Assembly: GCA_016801885.1 (NCBI GenBank)
Contig: CM028905.1
Span: forward strand, 14,350,706 to 14,414,705
Source: Toxotes chatareus
Lineage: Eukaryota > Chordata > Actinopteri > Toxotidae
Direction: 5' to 3'
Length of the DNA: 64,000 nt
Shown piece after piece: positions 38,395 to 49,657 of the stretch (the stretch's first letter is position 1; each line of letters begins with the position of its first letter). The notes below the pieces were generated by a model that was given only the letters and a program-made list of their open reading frames with translations, ran no database searches and was not told the origin of the DNA. The translations under genes were made by a program, and so were the position numbers.

Positions 38395-38460
38395 CGCGCC
38401 GATTGGCCGCTCAGGAAAGGGGGCGTGGTTTCGTCATAACAATGCATTTCAAGGAACATA
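38395..38460 (+). promoter_or_regulatory. Putative rnf44 core promoter
   Basis: GCGCGCCGATTGGCCGC contains an inverted CCAAT box (ATTGG at 38402-38406), closely followed by a GC-box, GGGGCGTGG at 38420-38428, and a CRE-like TCGTCATAAC. CpG frequency is locally raised compared with the flanks. It lies just upstream of the predicted non-coding first exon of rnf44 on the same strand. The transcription start is not determined. Confidence 0.5.
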
Positions 38461-38851
38461 CACGCGCCAAGGAATGTTTTCTGTCGTTGTTTCGCTAATG
38501 TTGTCGTTTCACACGTTTAACAGTATCTCGTGCTCAGGTAAACGCTGCCATTAACGGACGAGACGTGTCGTGGTTTCTGGAGCAAACGGATTTCCTTGTG
38601 CAGCAGTTGGAAGCGCTGTGTTAGCTGGTTTAGCGTTAGCAAGCTAATAGCACCTCCGTCAGGGACATTGTCAAAAATCTGTCGGAGGAAACAACAGTCG
38701 ATTGATAGTCAGTTAACGGCAGTTTCTACTGGGTGATGGTGGTCGGTTAAAGGCGGTCACGTGCAAGGATAACTTGATGGGACTCGACGTTTCGGAGACT
38801 GAAACACCTGCCATCTCCCCTCCTCGCCGTGCAAGCAAACTAGCTAAGAAA
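38450..38851 (+). other. rnf44: Predicted rnf44 5'-UTR exon 1 with 26-codon uORF
   Basis: The start is approximate. The exon appears to end at 38851 in the donor AAGAAA|GTAAGA. An ATG at 38777-38779 opens 25 codons (MGLDVSETETPAISPPRRAS, then KLAKK) reaching the donor in phase 0. If joined to the acceptor at 40540 (exon starting GGTTAAG) the frame reads G then TAA, so it would be a 26-codon uORF ending right after the junction. An alternative donor, CTCAG|GTAAAC near 38536, would exclude it. Intron 1 (38852-40539) holds nothing else I can support. Confidence 0.45.
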
Positions 38852-40626
38852 GTAAGATGTGGGCTGTGTTGTCGGCCAACTCACATTGCTAAACGTGTCC
38901 GTACAATGCTGGTCTCTGTCTGTGGTTTAACATGTTAGCTACATGGAGAGAATACACAGTGATCACTGAGCGGATGTCCTAAACATATATTTACATGAAG
39001 GCTAAAAAAGCCTGCTGGTCATCTGCAGCTGAGCCCCTGCTATGTTTGGACAAAGCCTTAGCCTAGCTTGGCTAAAGTTAGCAGCTCCCCTTCAACAGGG
39101 GACGTCGAATTTGCCCTGGCAGTGAGGAAACAGCGGCTGCCATAACGATAATATTGCACATTTCCGCAGCGATGTATGCAGCTTTTTCTGTGATACCTGT
39201 GAGAAACGGTGTTACGGTACTGTGGCCTCCCAAACTGCATGGCAGCGAGAGGTCCGCTTGCCTAGCATATCTTTTGTTGTTGCTTTGTCTTTTGAGCACA
39301 TGGCTTCCCATGTTTTTGTTCAGGCAGGTTACAGCGACCCCTATTTATTCCGTCCCCGAATATACCATATTAATTGCACTGCTACTGTAACACTTACGAA
39401 TACACTATTTTAGTCACTTGGTTAAGCTCAACACATGTAAAGGCAAAGTCTTTTAATACCCTAAAAATTAAAGATGTAACTGCGGAAAACGTGTAACTTA
39501 ACAGATGCGTTTTAGACTCTTTTGTTCATTAATGGGCCAAATCTTAATCCTTCAAATTTGGCACCTGTAGCAGACACCATCCTGTCATGTTTTGACAGTG
39601 ATAACACTGTCTTGTGTGTTTTGAACCTGTATGGTCCTTCTCTAGTGTACTTTCCTTTAATAAAACACTAATTTACAAGACAAATATTTGGGGGAAACAC
39701 CCAGTAGTCGTCATGGGAGGCAGATGTCCCCTCACTAGGGATAAAAAGTCAATGTAGAATTAAACATTATTCACAGGAGTATTTAGAGTATTTTATTTTT
39801 ACACTGTCTAAAGGCATCTAGAAATGGAAGTGAACTGGTCTTGCAGACCAACTGTATGTTAATTCACTTCGACAATACTAACAACAGCCACCAAACAAAT
39901 ATGGAGAGGTTTTGCTGATGGATGTGCCAAAGTGCAGGGTTTGAAATCTAGGCCATTTACGATGGACTATAAGGAGCCTGAATAAGGTCAGTGAAATGGA
40001 AATGTGGCAGTGAAATGTATGATTCAATGAATGTAAAATTCCATGAGCAAAAACAGGTGCCCACATGCTTAGTTTCTGCTTCAGTAAAATATGAGGTCGT
40101 AAACATTTTCTCTGTTCCTTATATTCACAAGCTGATTTACAGCTGATTTAAATTTGGATCTCTTGAGATTTAACTGAGATCGCAAAATAGAGAGAGTTAC
40201 CATAAAAGTGGGGATCCCAGTACCGTGAGTGGTCCTGAGTGAACCAGCAATTTAACTGGACTGCTTCCAGCCCTTATTTTATTAAATAATCATATTTTAC
40301 AACATCATATATATTCTCACGGGGGTGTGTGGTATGATCTGTATCTGAAAATCTAATGTTGATACAGGGTGTTAAAATGTGAATGGCACTGTCTGCATTT
40401 CACTTGTGTGGTTTTTTTAACCTTATATTCTGTAATGACTAGACTGTGCGCTAAGTTGACAGATGAAAGATATAACGAGCTCTTGAGCATAAAAAGCGAG
40501 ACTTTTAATTCGTCCATTTGTTGTGTTTTTTTTTTGCAGGGTTAAGACAATCAGAGGCAACATACAAGTGCCTCCACTCTACGGTTTCCTCTCCCCAGAG
40601 CGTGACTCGTCTGCACGACGTCACCA

Positions 40627-43600
40627 ATGCGACCATGGGAAATAGCAGTAAATAGGCTGCCACCAACAGCCCCCTTAAACCCGAGGAGGTTCCTTGGAGA
40701 GCCCTGCAACGCCCCAGTGCATCTCAGGAGAAGGTAAAATCAGTTAAAATCAGGATACTTTCAACACGTAAACCAAATGTCAGCTGTGTGTGCGACTGGT
40801 GTTGCCTTACCTTACCCTTACCTGTAGTCAGATAAGAAAAGGAATGTCCGTTTACCTGATAAGTTTAGAGCGTTTATAGGGCTAATGTATTGAACTGTCT
40901 GTGGCAATGATTATTTTTTTTATTTATATCTATATATTATCTTACAGCCCACCAGTGAGACGCCAGTGGGGGAGACGAGACAGACCTGTACTGCACACTT
41001 CTCTGGTCCAGGATGAGAACTTCCATCATCTGCTTTTCTCCCAGCATCACCAACAGGTTCCTTTAGATGAGTCCAGACAATACAGCCACACCAGCACACC
41101 ACCACGCATGCTTCACCCTGCTGCTCACCTGCCCCAGCAGAGCCCCATCATGGTGGATCTACATGACCAGGTAAAAGAACCTGAACAACCTGGTGGGTGA
41201 AGAAGTTATAACATTTTCTGAATATGATTTACTGTCTTGCCTGACCAAATGTAGTAGTAATGTGTAGCTTTAATATAAAACACTCAGGCTGTGGTGTCGT
41301 TGTGTATATATAATGGGTTCTTTTTGGCAGACAGGCTTCTGTCTTAGGCAGAAGCCTGTCTCCCTTCATTTCTTAAAGATGCACCAAGGATCAGTTCCAA
41401 TATCATACATACTCCCCACTTCTTTTCTTAAAAGATGCACCAGGGATCAGTTCCAATATCATACACTGTTACGACGGTGACGACCCATGGATTTCCCATC
41501 CACACCGGGCAGCCCCTCCCAGGGTGCAACACTCAGCAGCTCCCAGCATGCTCGGTAATGTTCAGCGGACAGCTCTCTCTGCTCTGCTGCCTTCCTCCTC
41601 CTGTGAGTTTGAAAAGGAAGAGCCCAAATGTCAGTGGCATCCATGTAGCACACCATACCAGCCATGCAATCTGTCACTGTTCATGACTAACAAATAAGCT
41701 GCTGCTGTTACTATGCAGGATTTGTAACATAGTCTTAATGTTGGCACAGTTATTAGCAGCAACAGCTAAGCCACAAAAATATGATTCTGTTGTGCATTTA
41801 GTTTATTTGTGGAAACACAAATTCAGAATAATATCTAGTGTGGTGTTGTGGCAGTACTCTCAGCTCTTTTGTTTTATGTAATGCATCGCCTCTGTTCACT
41901 ACACGCTTACAACATGCTTTCATTATAGCTGCTTGACTGTAAGAATATGGAGCTAATTTACTTTGGTTAGGTGGAGGCTGCTTCAAAGTGTTGAGTTGGA
42001 TTGTTGATATAAATGAAAACCCAGAAGTAAAATGGACTTAATTAAATGTATGTCCCCTCTTGTGTTTTTTTTTCCCCTCCTCAGCTCATACAGGCATGTA
42101 CGATGCAGCATATGCCAGTGTCTTATCAAGCCTTTCCACCCCTGATTTCCAGCGAACATTTTGTATTGCACCCAACCCCATCTGTACCCCCCCACCAGCC
42201 GCCGCACCTTACTCCTCTGAGCCAGTTTGTCCCTTTACAGCCTCAGCACCCACGCATGGTGAGTAGTTGACGGTCTGCACATGTTTATCAATGGAAGCAT
42301 AGTACGGCATGTGTACAATGTAATCACTAGTTTAACTAGTTTGTTGAAAACAAAACAGATTTTGAGCATTGTTTTTCTGCTTTCAGCCTCTACAGAGGGT
42401 AGAAAATGAAGTTGACCTAAGAGGGGACCAGCACCCATTAGGGACCTTCTCCTACCCTCCGTCTCATCACCCACCAGCGCTGCCTCCTTCTCTGCCCCTG
42501 CAGTATCTTCCTCAAGAGCCTCTGCATCAGGAGCTTCCCTTTGGAGTGGTAAGACAGCCTCTCAAGCATTCTTGGACCTTTATTTCGCAGGGAAATTGAC
42601 AGTGCATTTAAAACTCTTTTTAGTTTTCTCAATTGGTTGCTCCATCCACTCGGTCATTGCAACAACTCCAAAGCAGCCACCTGTTTTCTCATTTTTACAT
42701 TCAAGACTTGTATCTTATACTTAGATCTACATTATATTTACTGACTTTGAAATTATCACGTACACTACTTGCTACCAGAACACTTGTCATGTGTGTGCTG
42801 TTGTTTAGGGTTTTTGCAGTCTGTCTTTTCTTTAAATTTTTACGATTATAAAGGACAAATAAAGAAGATCATTCACTTCAATCACACTTGTGTTTTACAT
42901 GATTTAATTAATCTGTGTGTGGTTCCCCTGCAGCCATATCCCCACATGTTGCCCCGGCGAGTGAACGGTCAGAGATATCGGTTGCAGCAACCTCTCCCCC
43001 CTCCTCCACCCCCTCCATCTTACTACCCAGGCTTCCTTCCTTACTTCCTGTGAGTACCTCCCATACAAGCACCTTGTTTATGAAGTATAAAAGTCTCAGT
43101 CACACAGTTATTTACTTTAATGTAAAATGGCAGATAAGACAACATTACTGGCCTAAGTATCTCTGCTATTCAAAAACGAATGGAAGGACCAAGTGACAGG
43201 AACAGCGAATAACTGTACTTACCACTCATTGATGGTATTTGCAGAAGAGGTGCTGTTTATGGCCACAGTGAACGTTTGCTCAACAGGTAATGTCTCTCTT
43301 TATCTCTGCTCAGGTCAATGCTTCCTGTGCCTCCTACAGCAGTGGGCCCAGCCATCAGTCTAGACCTGGATGTTGATGATGTGGAGATGGAGAACTATGA
43401 GGTTAATGTTAATTCAAGACTGATACCCTTTATGGGCATCTGTCTTGAATTTAATAAATATTGACTGTTAACAGGATTTCCTGTTTTTCTGACCTTATAC
43501 TTACCTCAAGTTATACTTACCACGTATGTCCTTTTGGGACATGCGTGCATACATTCGTACATAGCATGCTTGCCTGTGGAGAAGATTTATTACAGCATCA

Positions 43601-44422
43601 TGTAAAATTAACAATAATAAAAATAATATTAAAGCAAACAGAGCTCTGGTATTGGAATAGTATCGGTATTGGCAGATATCCAAATTCAGGTATTGGGTTT
43701 GGATCGGAAGTGAAAAAATGTGGATCGGTGCATCCCTAGAGTCATGTGTACAATAAAGTTCACATTTTTAAATCTCATTCGAAATTCTGAAAGCGACATC
43801 TTTTAAGGGAAGGTTATCTCTCCAAGGTTAAAGGCATGACAAAAATTATTTGACGGCTTTGTGGAGCAGGTCAGATTTGTGATATAGAGTCCGAATATAA
43901 TCAATATTATCTCTCCTCTCTCTGTCTTTGTAGGCATTACTGAATCTGGCTGAGAGGTTGGGTGAAGCGAAACCACGTGGACTCACAAAAGCAGATATAG
44001 AGCAACTTCCGTCCTACAGATTCAACTCAGAGAATCATCTATCTGAACAAACGCTGTAAGTCTCTTCCTCACCTTTTTAAAACAAAGCACTTAAATACAG
44101 ACTAAATATATACAACTACATGCTGGTTATTTTTTCCTGTCTTTCTCTCAGGTGTGTTGTGTGCTTTAGTGACTTTGAGTGTAGGCAGCTACTTCGGGTA
44201 TTACCTTGTAACCACGAATTCCACGCAAAGTGTGTGGATAAATGGTTAAAGGTAAGTTGATGCCAGTTTTAACACAAAAAATCTTAATATATATATATAG
44301 TGGGTTTTTTTTTTTTTTTTTTTATATACACCTTATGTTGTTTGTGCTTTTACTTCCAGACCAATCGCACTTGTCCTATCTGCCGAGCTGATGCCTCGGA
44401 CGTACACCGGGAGGTGGAGTGA
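40627..44422 (+). CDS. rnf44: RING finger protein 44, RING-H2 E3 ubiquitin ligase (10 coding exons, 440 aa)
   Basis: Coding exons are 40627-40733, 40948-41170, 41435-41602, 42085-42258, 42387-42548, 42934-43049, 43314-43401, 43934-44055, 44152-44251 and 44360-44422; phases agree throughout (1323 nt). The start ATG opens MRPWEIAVNR, matching the MRPW start of RNF44/RNF38, and has an in-frame TGA eight codons upstream. A basic PPVRRQWGRRDR segment and long Pro/Gln-rich linkers precede ISLDLDVDDVEMENYEALL. The C-terminal RING-H2 has zinc ligands C388, C391, C406, H408, H411, C414, C425, C428, plus W418 at the E2 face. LPRRVNGQRYRLQQPLPPP and DLDVDD favour RNF44 over paralogue RNF38, as does faf2 next door (human 5q35). 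The family acts as RING E3 ligases; substrates cannot be inferred here. The third coding exon has a duplicated acceptor upstream. Confidence 0.95.
41329..41361. repeat. Perfect 13-bp inverted repeat in rnf44 intron
   Basis: AGACAGGCTTCTG (41329-41341) and CAGAAGCCTGTCT (41349-41361) are exact reverse complements around the 7-nt spacer TCTTAGG. The hairpin lies immediately 5' of the duplicated splice-acceptor segment and 74 bp before the exon used. Confidence 0.9.
41364..41465 (+). repeat. Tandem duplication of an rnf44 3' splice site and exon start
   Basis: Copy 1 (41364-41409) and copy 2 (41419-41465) are nearly identical, each with a short pyrimidine stretch, TTCTTAAAG or TTCTTAAAAG, then ATGCACCA(A/G)GGATCAG and TTCCAATATCATACA. 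Copy 2 is the true start of the third coding exon at 41435. Using the copy-1 acceptor at 41379 adds 56 nt, shifts the frame and meets TGA (CGA CGG TGA) within about 34 codons. Confidence 0.9.
43646..43738. mobile_element. Fragment of a fish DNA-transposon-like repeat in rnf44 intron
   Basis: GTATTGGAATAGTATCGG, GGCAGATATCCAAATTCAGG and GGATCGGTGCATCCCTA are phrases I recognise from a widespread teleost non-autonomous repeat. Only one end seems to be present and I see no clear target duplication. It sits between the rnf44 exons ending at 43401 and starting at 43934. Confidence 0.45.
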
Positions 44423-47400
44423 GAACTGTCTCTGAGTGCTGAACTGGAAAGCTGCACACACCAGAGTCTGTCCCAAAGCTGGGGACACCTGCCACCTAAC
44501 CTGTGTCCTCCAGTAAATATAGCTTACCAACCCACTACTCCTGCCCCATTCCTAAATAATAAGCAATCCAGGATTGTTTCTGGAGCCTGTTGTACCTCTG
44601 CTGTGCTTCATGGTCTGAGTCTCATGAAACCCACTGCCTATTGCAGCCTATAGCCAGAGTTCTGGGATCGCCAGCCAGTTCTTTCTCTGCCCCCTTGTTG
44701 CAGATTCCAAAGATTTTCCCTACAATGCATTATTTGCTGCTTTTGTTTACAGGGTTTCATTTTTCTTTAATGGATTTGGTTGTGGTGTTCACGAACAGTG
44801 GGCGTCCTGCATAGGAAGAGGTGAGTCGGGGAGCCTGGAGGATCATAGACTGGACACCTTGTGCAATTAGCAGAAGAAAAATAGGAATACTTCAACATGG
44901 GTATCTGTGTTTGGAGGCGACGCCTGACCATCATAGATGCATGTTTGTGTAGGTGTTGGGCTAAAGTGACTTGTTAATAATGTATGTTCTGCAATAATGT
45001 ATTGATAATTTCAACAGTTTTACCCCTTACTTAGATTTTGCCAGTGCTATTGTGAAAGTGTGACTTGCTGTGGTTAAATGCAGATTCTGCTAAGCCTGAG
45101 GTTATGGGACATGCAACTGTGGGGTATCTCCTACCCCAGATAATCCACTCTGGAACACAGATCTGTACAAAAGCAGTCAATGGATTAATGGACTGCGTCT
45201 TTTCGAGGTCATCTGACATAACTGCACAAGTGCTACATCCACCCTCCACGTCAGCATTGTTCCTCTGGCAAGTGTGTATGCGTGTGTGCATATTGTGTGT
45301 GTATGTTTGTCCTGTTCACAGACCCAATGCATTGTGTAACCACTGGATACAGGGCAGCATGCTAGGATTTGCATGAACTGTTGATTCAGACTAGCAATAT
45401 TTTAATCAAGCATTGCCACCAAAATTATCAAATTTTAAGAAAAAGAAGAGACAAAGAAGCATACTAAAAGAACTGCTTGCTTATTCAGAGAGCGCCATGA
45501 GGGAAGACTAGCATGTGGTTCCACCCCGACTGCGTTTAAGGATGGGAGTCCTTGTCCGAAGGCTATGCTGATGCCATAGACCTCTGGAGGCCTGTGCAGA
45601 AAGCAATATGTGCAGTGAGTGGCGAGTTTTAAATGAACATTTTCTTGCCCTTTTAGGAAGACGGGGCTTTTTATTTCTTTGTTTGTGAGCCAAATCCAAT
45701 ATACAGATATAGCCTACTGTTCAAGATTTCAGATCTGCCTTCTTATGACCTTGACAAGCACAAACCTATTACTAATCCTGAAAATACTTTGTCATTTCCA
45801 CTTGTTTTAAAAGTATGCCGTTTTTAAAAAAAAAAAAAAAGGTTTATTTATTGGTTTTATCTTCTAGAGAAAATGCATTGAAGGAAACAGTTGGAGCACT
45901 AACAATGTTTGTGTATGGTATGTGTTATATTCTGGTAACTTGGTCAGGTCATTGTCTTAGGCCATGGTAATGGTGTTGTAAAAGAGCAACTGTATGTATA
46001 GCTTAAGTGTGAATGCTTTTAGATAAACGTTTGAAGACAGAAGAATGTTGAAAACCCTTGTAGAAGTCACTGGTGACACTCCATGTTACACCAGCTGTCT
46101 GCATCCCACAGTGATGGAGACGGCCTTCAAATGACACAGAGCTGGAGTGTTCAGTAGTGTAGAAACACTGTTAGACTTCTAGTTCCCTGCTTGTGTTCAC
46201 ACTTCAAAAAAAAACAAAAAAACAAAAAACAGGATATATTTGGGGTGGGAGGGAGAAGAGCAACAAATGAACTTTTGCTTTGAATTCACTCGTCTCTTAA
46301 CTGCCCCAGTAAGCACTAACAGGCAGTTGTAACCTTTGCTTTTATGTGTAAAGGGATCTTGCCTTTTTCTTTACTTTTGTTTCTTAAGTGAATGTGAGTC
46401 TTTGACATGTGTGCCACCTTCAAGAGAAAAAAAAAGAAGCCATTTAATGAGTTAAACCCACAGCTCTGAGAATTAACCTATGTGTACATATCTATTCGCT
46501 GGCATATATTGTAAGTTAAAAAAAATCACTCAGGGCCTCTCGGTATATATAAAATAAAGGAGAACAGTCCATTTCAAATGGAACGGATGCCATGAAAAGG
46601 GTATATCTGAATTTAGTTTGGTCGTTTTCCTCAGACCATAAATAATTTAATGTAATCAATTATAATATTCTGTTTTGTCTGAAATAGTAGATATTACATC
46701 ATTTAAAGACAGGCATGCAAGAAAAAAAGATCAGTAAATATGTTATTAATATTCACTGAAAAGAGGCAATGTACACTGCAACTCATTACAAGTATATTAT
46801 TCAAACCTGTTTGACTTTTGTTCTTGTACTCAAACCATATGTTGAGACATAGCGGTCGTGATCCCGTTTCTAAACGGCGCACACTATCCTACCTAACTCA
46901 CTCCCAAATCTACTTCAGAGGTGTTTGCATGACTTTTAAAAAAAACAAAGTTAAAACAAGTGTGTTATAGTGGAGGATATCTCAAAAATCTGGTGGGGGA
47001 CCTATTTAATGGTGCACAATATGCATGCTTGTCAACCAGATCCCAACTGATTTTTAGCTCTAGTTGGCTTTGGGTTCTGGGGGTTTGGATCTTAACGCTC
47101 AGCTGATAACTGCCATGCATTGTACTGCACACATTTGTAATAGAACTGAATGACTACAAGATTTTATTGCGCTAACTTCATTTTATAGAAAAAAAACTGG
47201 TCTTGAATCCAGAAATTCTTACATACATTGTGTTACTGTTATTGCCCTAACGACTGAAAATAACATGCTCTGAAACTACTGTAGTTTATCAAAAGCCATA
47301 GTGAAAAGGTGCTAGATGTTCTGCTTTTAGGTATGAAAACTCACTTGCGTGAATGCAATAGTTTGTCATGGATCCCATGTATTCTTAAAGCATGTTATAC

Positions 47401-48320
47401 TAATACCCCTAAACAATGTCAGTGAAAAATCAATATAGTTTAAGGGATTTAAAAAAAGAATAAAGTGTTGTCATACTTATTTCAGTGTAGTACTGTACCT
47501 GCCTATCAGGCTCTTCCTCTCAGTGTATCAATATCTTAAAATGTATTGTTCACATATAGATACCTTAATTCATGTTGATGTTAGCACTGTTATTTTTGGA
47601 GTAAATATTTAATTGACAATATCCAGCTACCCTGTTAAATAAAAAGAGAACCTCCCATTAAGGCCTAGGTAATGAGGTAATTTTTAATGACAACTGAGAA
47701 GAGTCTTGTAGTCTTTCTGTTAAGAGTTATTGAATAATCTCACAGCTTGTGTGGTGCAAAAATGTGTTCCAATAAGCAGCTAAAATTTATTTAGGATTTG
47801 TGATTGATTGCTCCGTAGATGCCATTTATTGTTTACCAATGATTTTTGCTGTGGTGGGATAGTGGTTTACTGTTCTTACTCTCCCTGGCCTCTAGGGGTC
47901 CTTGCCTGAACACCAGACTACCCACCCGCCAACAGAGCCAGGGGCATGTGTTCTGTGTTAGGCAGATATTTTGCTTTGGTACTTGCACATTTACAGTTAC
48001 CTCATTTTTTTCCATGTTTGTATTGGGGTGGGGGAGGGGCGGGGGAGAAAACAACTAATATATATTATATATAGGAAATGGTTCTTATTAATGTTATAAT
48101 TTTTCATTCCATTGGAATCATATTGTTTGTAGCATTTAACATAACTAGTTAGTGTATTATATATACATCTGTATACTGTTTGAAATTTTTAAGATTTGTA
48201 CTTTTTTTAAATGAAAGTTGCTAGTTATGCTTTACCAAGTAGTGCAATCATATTTTTTTTTTATTGTTGTGGCTGATCTGAGAGGGTTGTTCACTAATAA
48301 ATGTATGATGTATACCAATA
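44423..48320 (+). other. rnf44: rnf44 3'-UTR region with several poly(A) signals
   Basis: After the stop codon there is no further exon on either strand for about 5 kb. AATAAA occurs at 46553-46558, 47459-47464, 47638-47643 and 48296-48301. The sequence is AT-rich, with a T run at 44307-44325, A-rich stretches near 45825 and 46207, and GT-rich sequence near 45280. A long UTR with alternative 3' ends is plausible, but the sites used cannot be determined from sequence. The last signal lies about 250 bp from the nearest possible faf2 3' end. Confidence 0.5.
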
Positions 48321-49657
48321 TCACACTTGTCTTATCTGACTTAAGGCTATTGAAAGGCGAAATTGCAGCACTTAGAATGATACTGAACCCTCAGTGTACT
48401 TTAAACGGCTTTCTAGTGAAAAACCTAAAATATCCCACTCATCAAAAATTGTTCAGGGTGTTTTCCTACTCTTCAAACAGCTGATCTGATACACGTTGTT
48501 ACAAGTAAGTCGTACATTCTCAATGAAACCGCGTTTTTAAAATGTTTTTAATTTATAGTTGGAAAATTACATCTTTACATGAGCCCATTTAGATGTTACA
48601 GGCAAAACAGGCATCTATGAGTAACCACAGGCACACTATGGGCAGACTTGTACTATACTAGATAAAGCCACATATAAAAGCTGTGGCCTCTGTTAAATAT
48701 TGTCTTTTTAAATTTCATGAGCTTGAGGCAGTCTGCTTTACATAGTAACCAACCTGCATTTGGTCATTTTATGACACAGATGAGTCAAAAAACAAAACAA
48801 AAACAAAAAAATAATAAGAGTCAGGTAAATTTGGAGGTTTTAAATATCTAACTTATGTACAGGTCATGGCTCATTTAAAACAGGGTTCCCATATTTCCTT
48901 TATGTCCAAATCCACCAACCTGCTCCCTGAAGTAGTACATTTGCTCTCCACACCACATGGATTAACAATCACAGCAGTACCAAACTAAACTTAGATCAGT
49001 TCTGTGCTTGTCAGTCACTGTGGAGGAAGCATGTGTAAACTTAAGGCAAAAAGGGTGTTGAATTAGGACAAATGGAGCAAACATCTAGTCTTAGACATAA
49101 CAAAAATAGCCAAGGCATTCACACCATCATAGAAATCCATACTTCTCAATGCCGCATCCTGTGTGTATCAGAAGGTATTAATACAACCAGCCTTCCTCAG
49201 TTACCCAGTTGACATGAACTAATTTGGGATATGGTTCTGGTTTTGCACAAAGCTATGCTACTGTTTCAGTATACATTTCAGTAGAAGATTAATCCTTTGC
49301 TGCAATAATTACTGGTGAGGAAGGACAAGAATTAACTGGTAACTAGTACAGACACTGAAAAACAAACTTCTTTCTCCACACAGATACAAAGATGAGTTCA
49401 AGGAAGGACTTCAAGAAATATTTATTTGATAAAATTCAAGACTTTCCAGGCTACTGGGAACCCTGTAAACACAACCAAACAAAGACTTGATGCAGGGTGG
49501 TTTTAATTTTTCCAGGTCAGGATTTTATCTCAATGATCCCTTGTGCATAATGGCCATTTTTAACAAAAGAAGTAAAAAGAAAAAAGGGGGGTGGTGGGGT
49601 GGGGCGGGTGGGCATTGAAGGAAAACGCATTTCCACATACAGGAGGTATGTCATCTA
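48321..49657 (-). other. faf2: faf2 3'-UTR and convergent gap
   Basis: Minus-strand sequence downstream of the faf2 stop. A canonical AATAAA (TTTATT on plus at 49421-49426) lies about 230 nt past the stop, and a variant ATTAAA (48547-48552 on plus) about 1.1 kb past it. Two 3' ends are possible. There is a G-rich plus-strand patch at 49587-49611. No ORF of interest is seen. Confidence 0.45.

Noticed and set aside
41379..41400. Similarity of the duplicated exon start (AGATGCACC..GGATC) to the repeat end GGATCGGTGCATCCC near 43720
   Set aside because: The match is about ten bases and the duplicated sequence is explained by the adjacent rnf44 exon.
45065..45376. 103-codon ORF in the rnf44 3' UTR
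   Set aside because: No domain or splice support; chance frame in a UTR.
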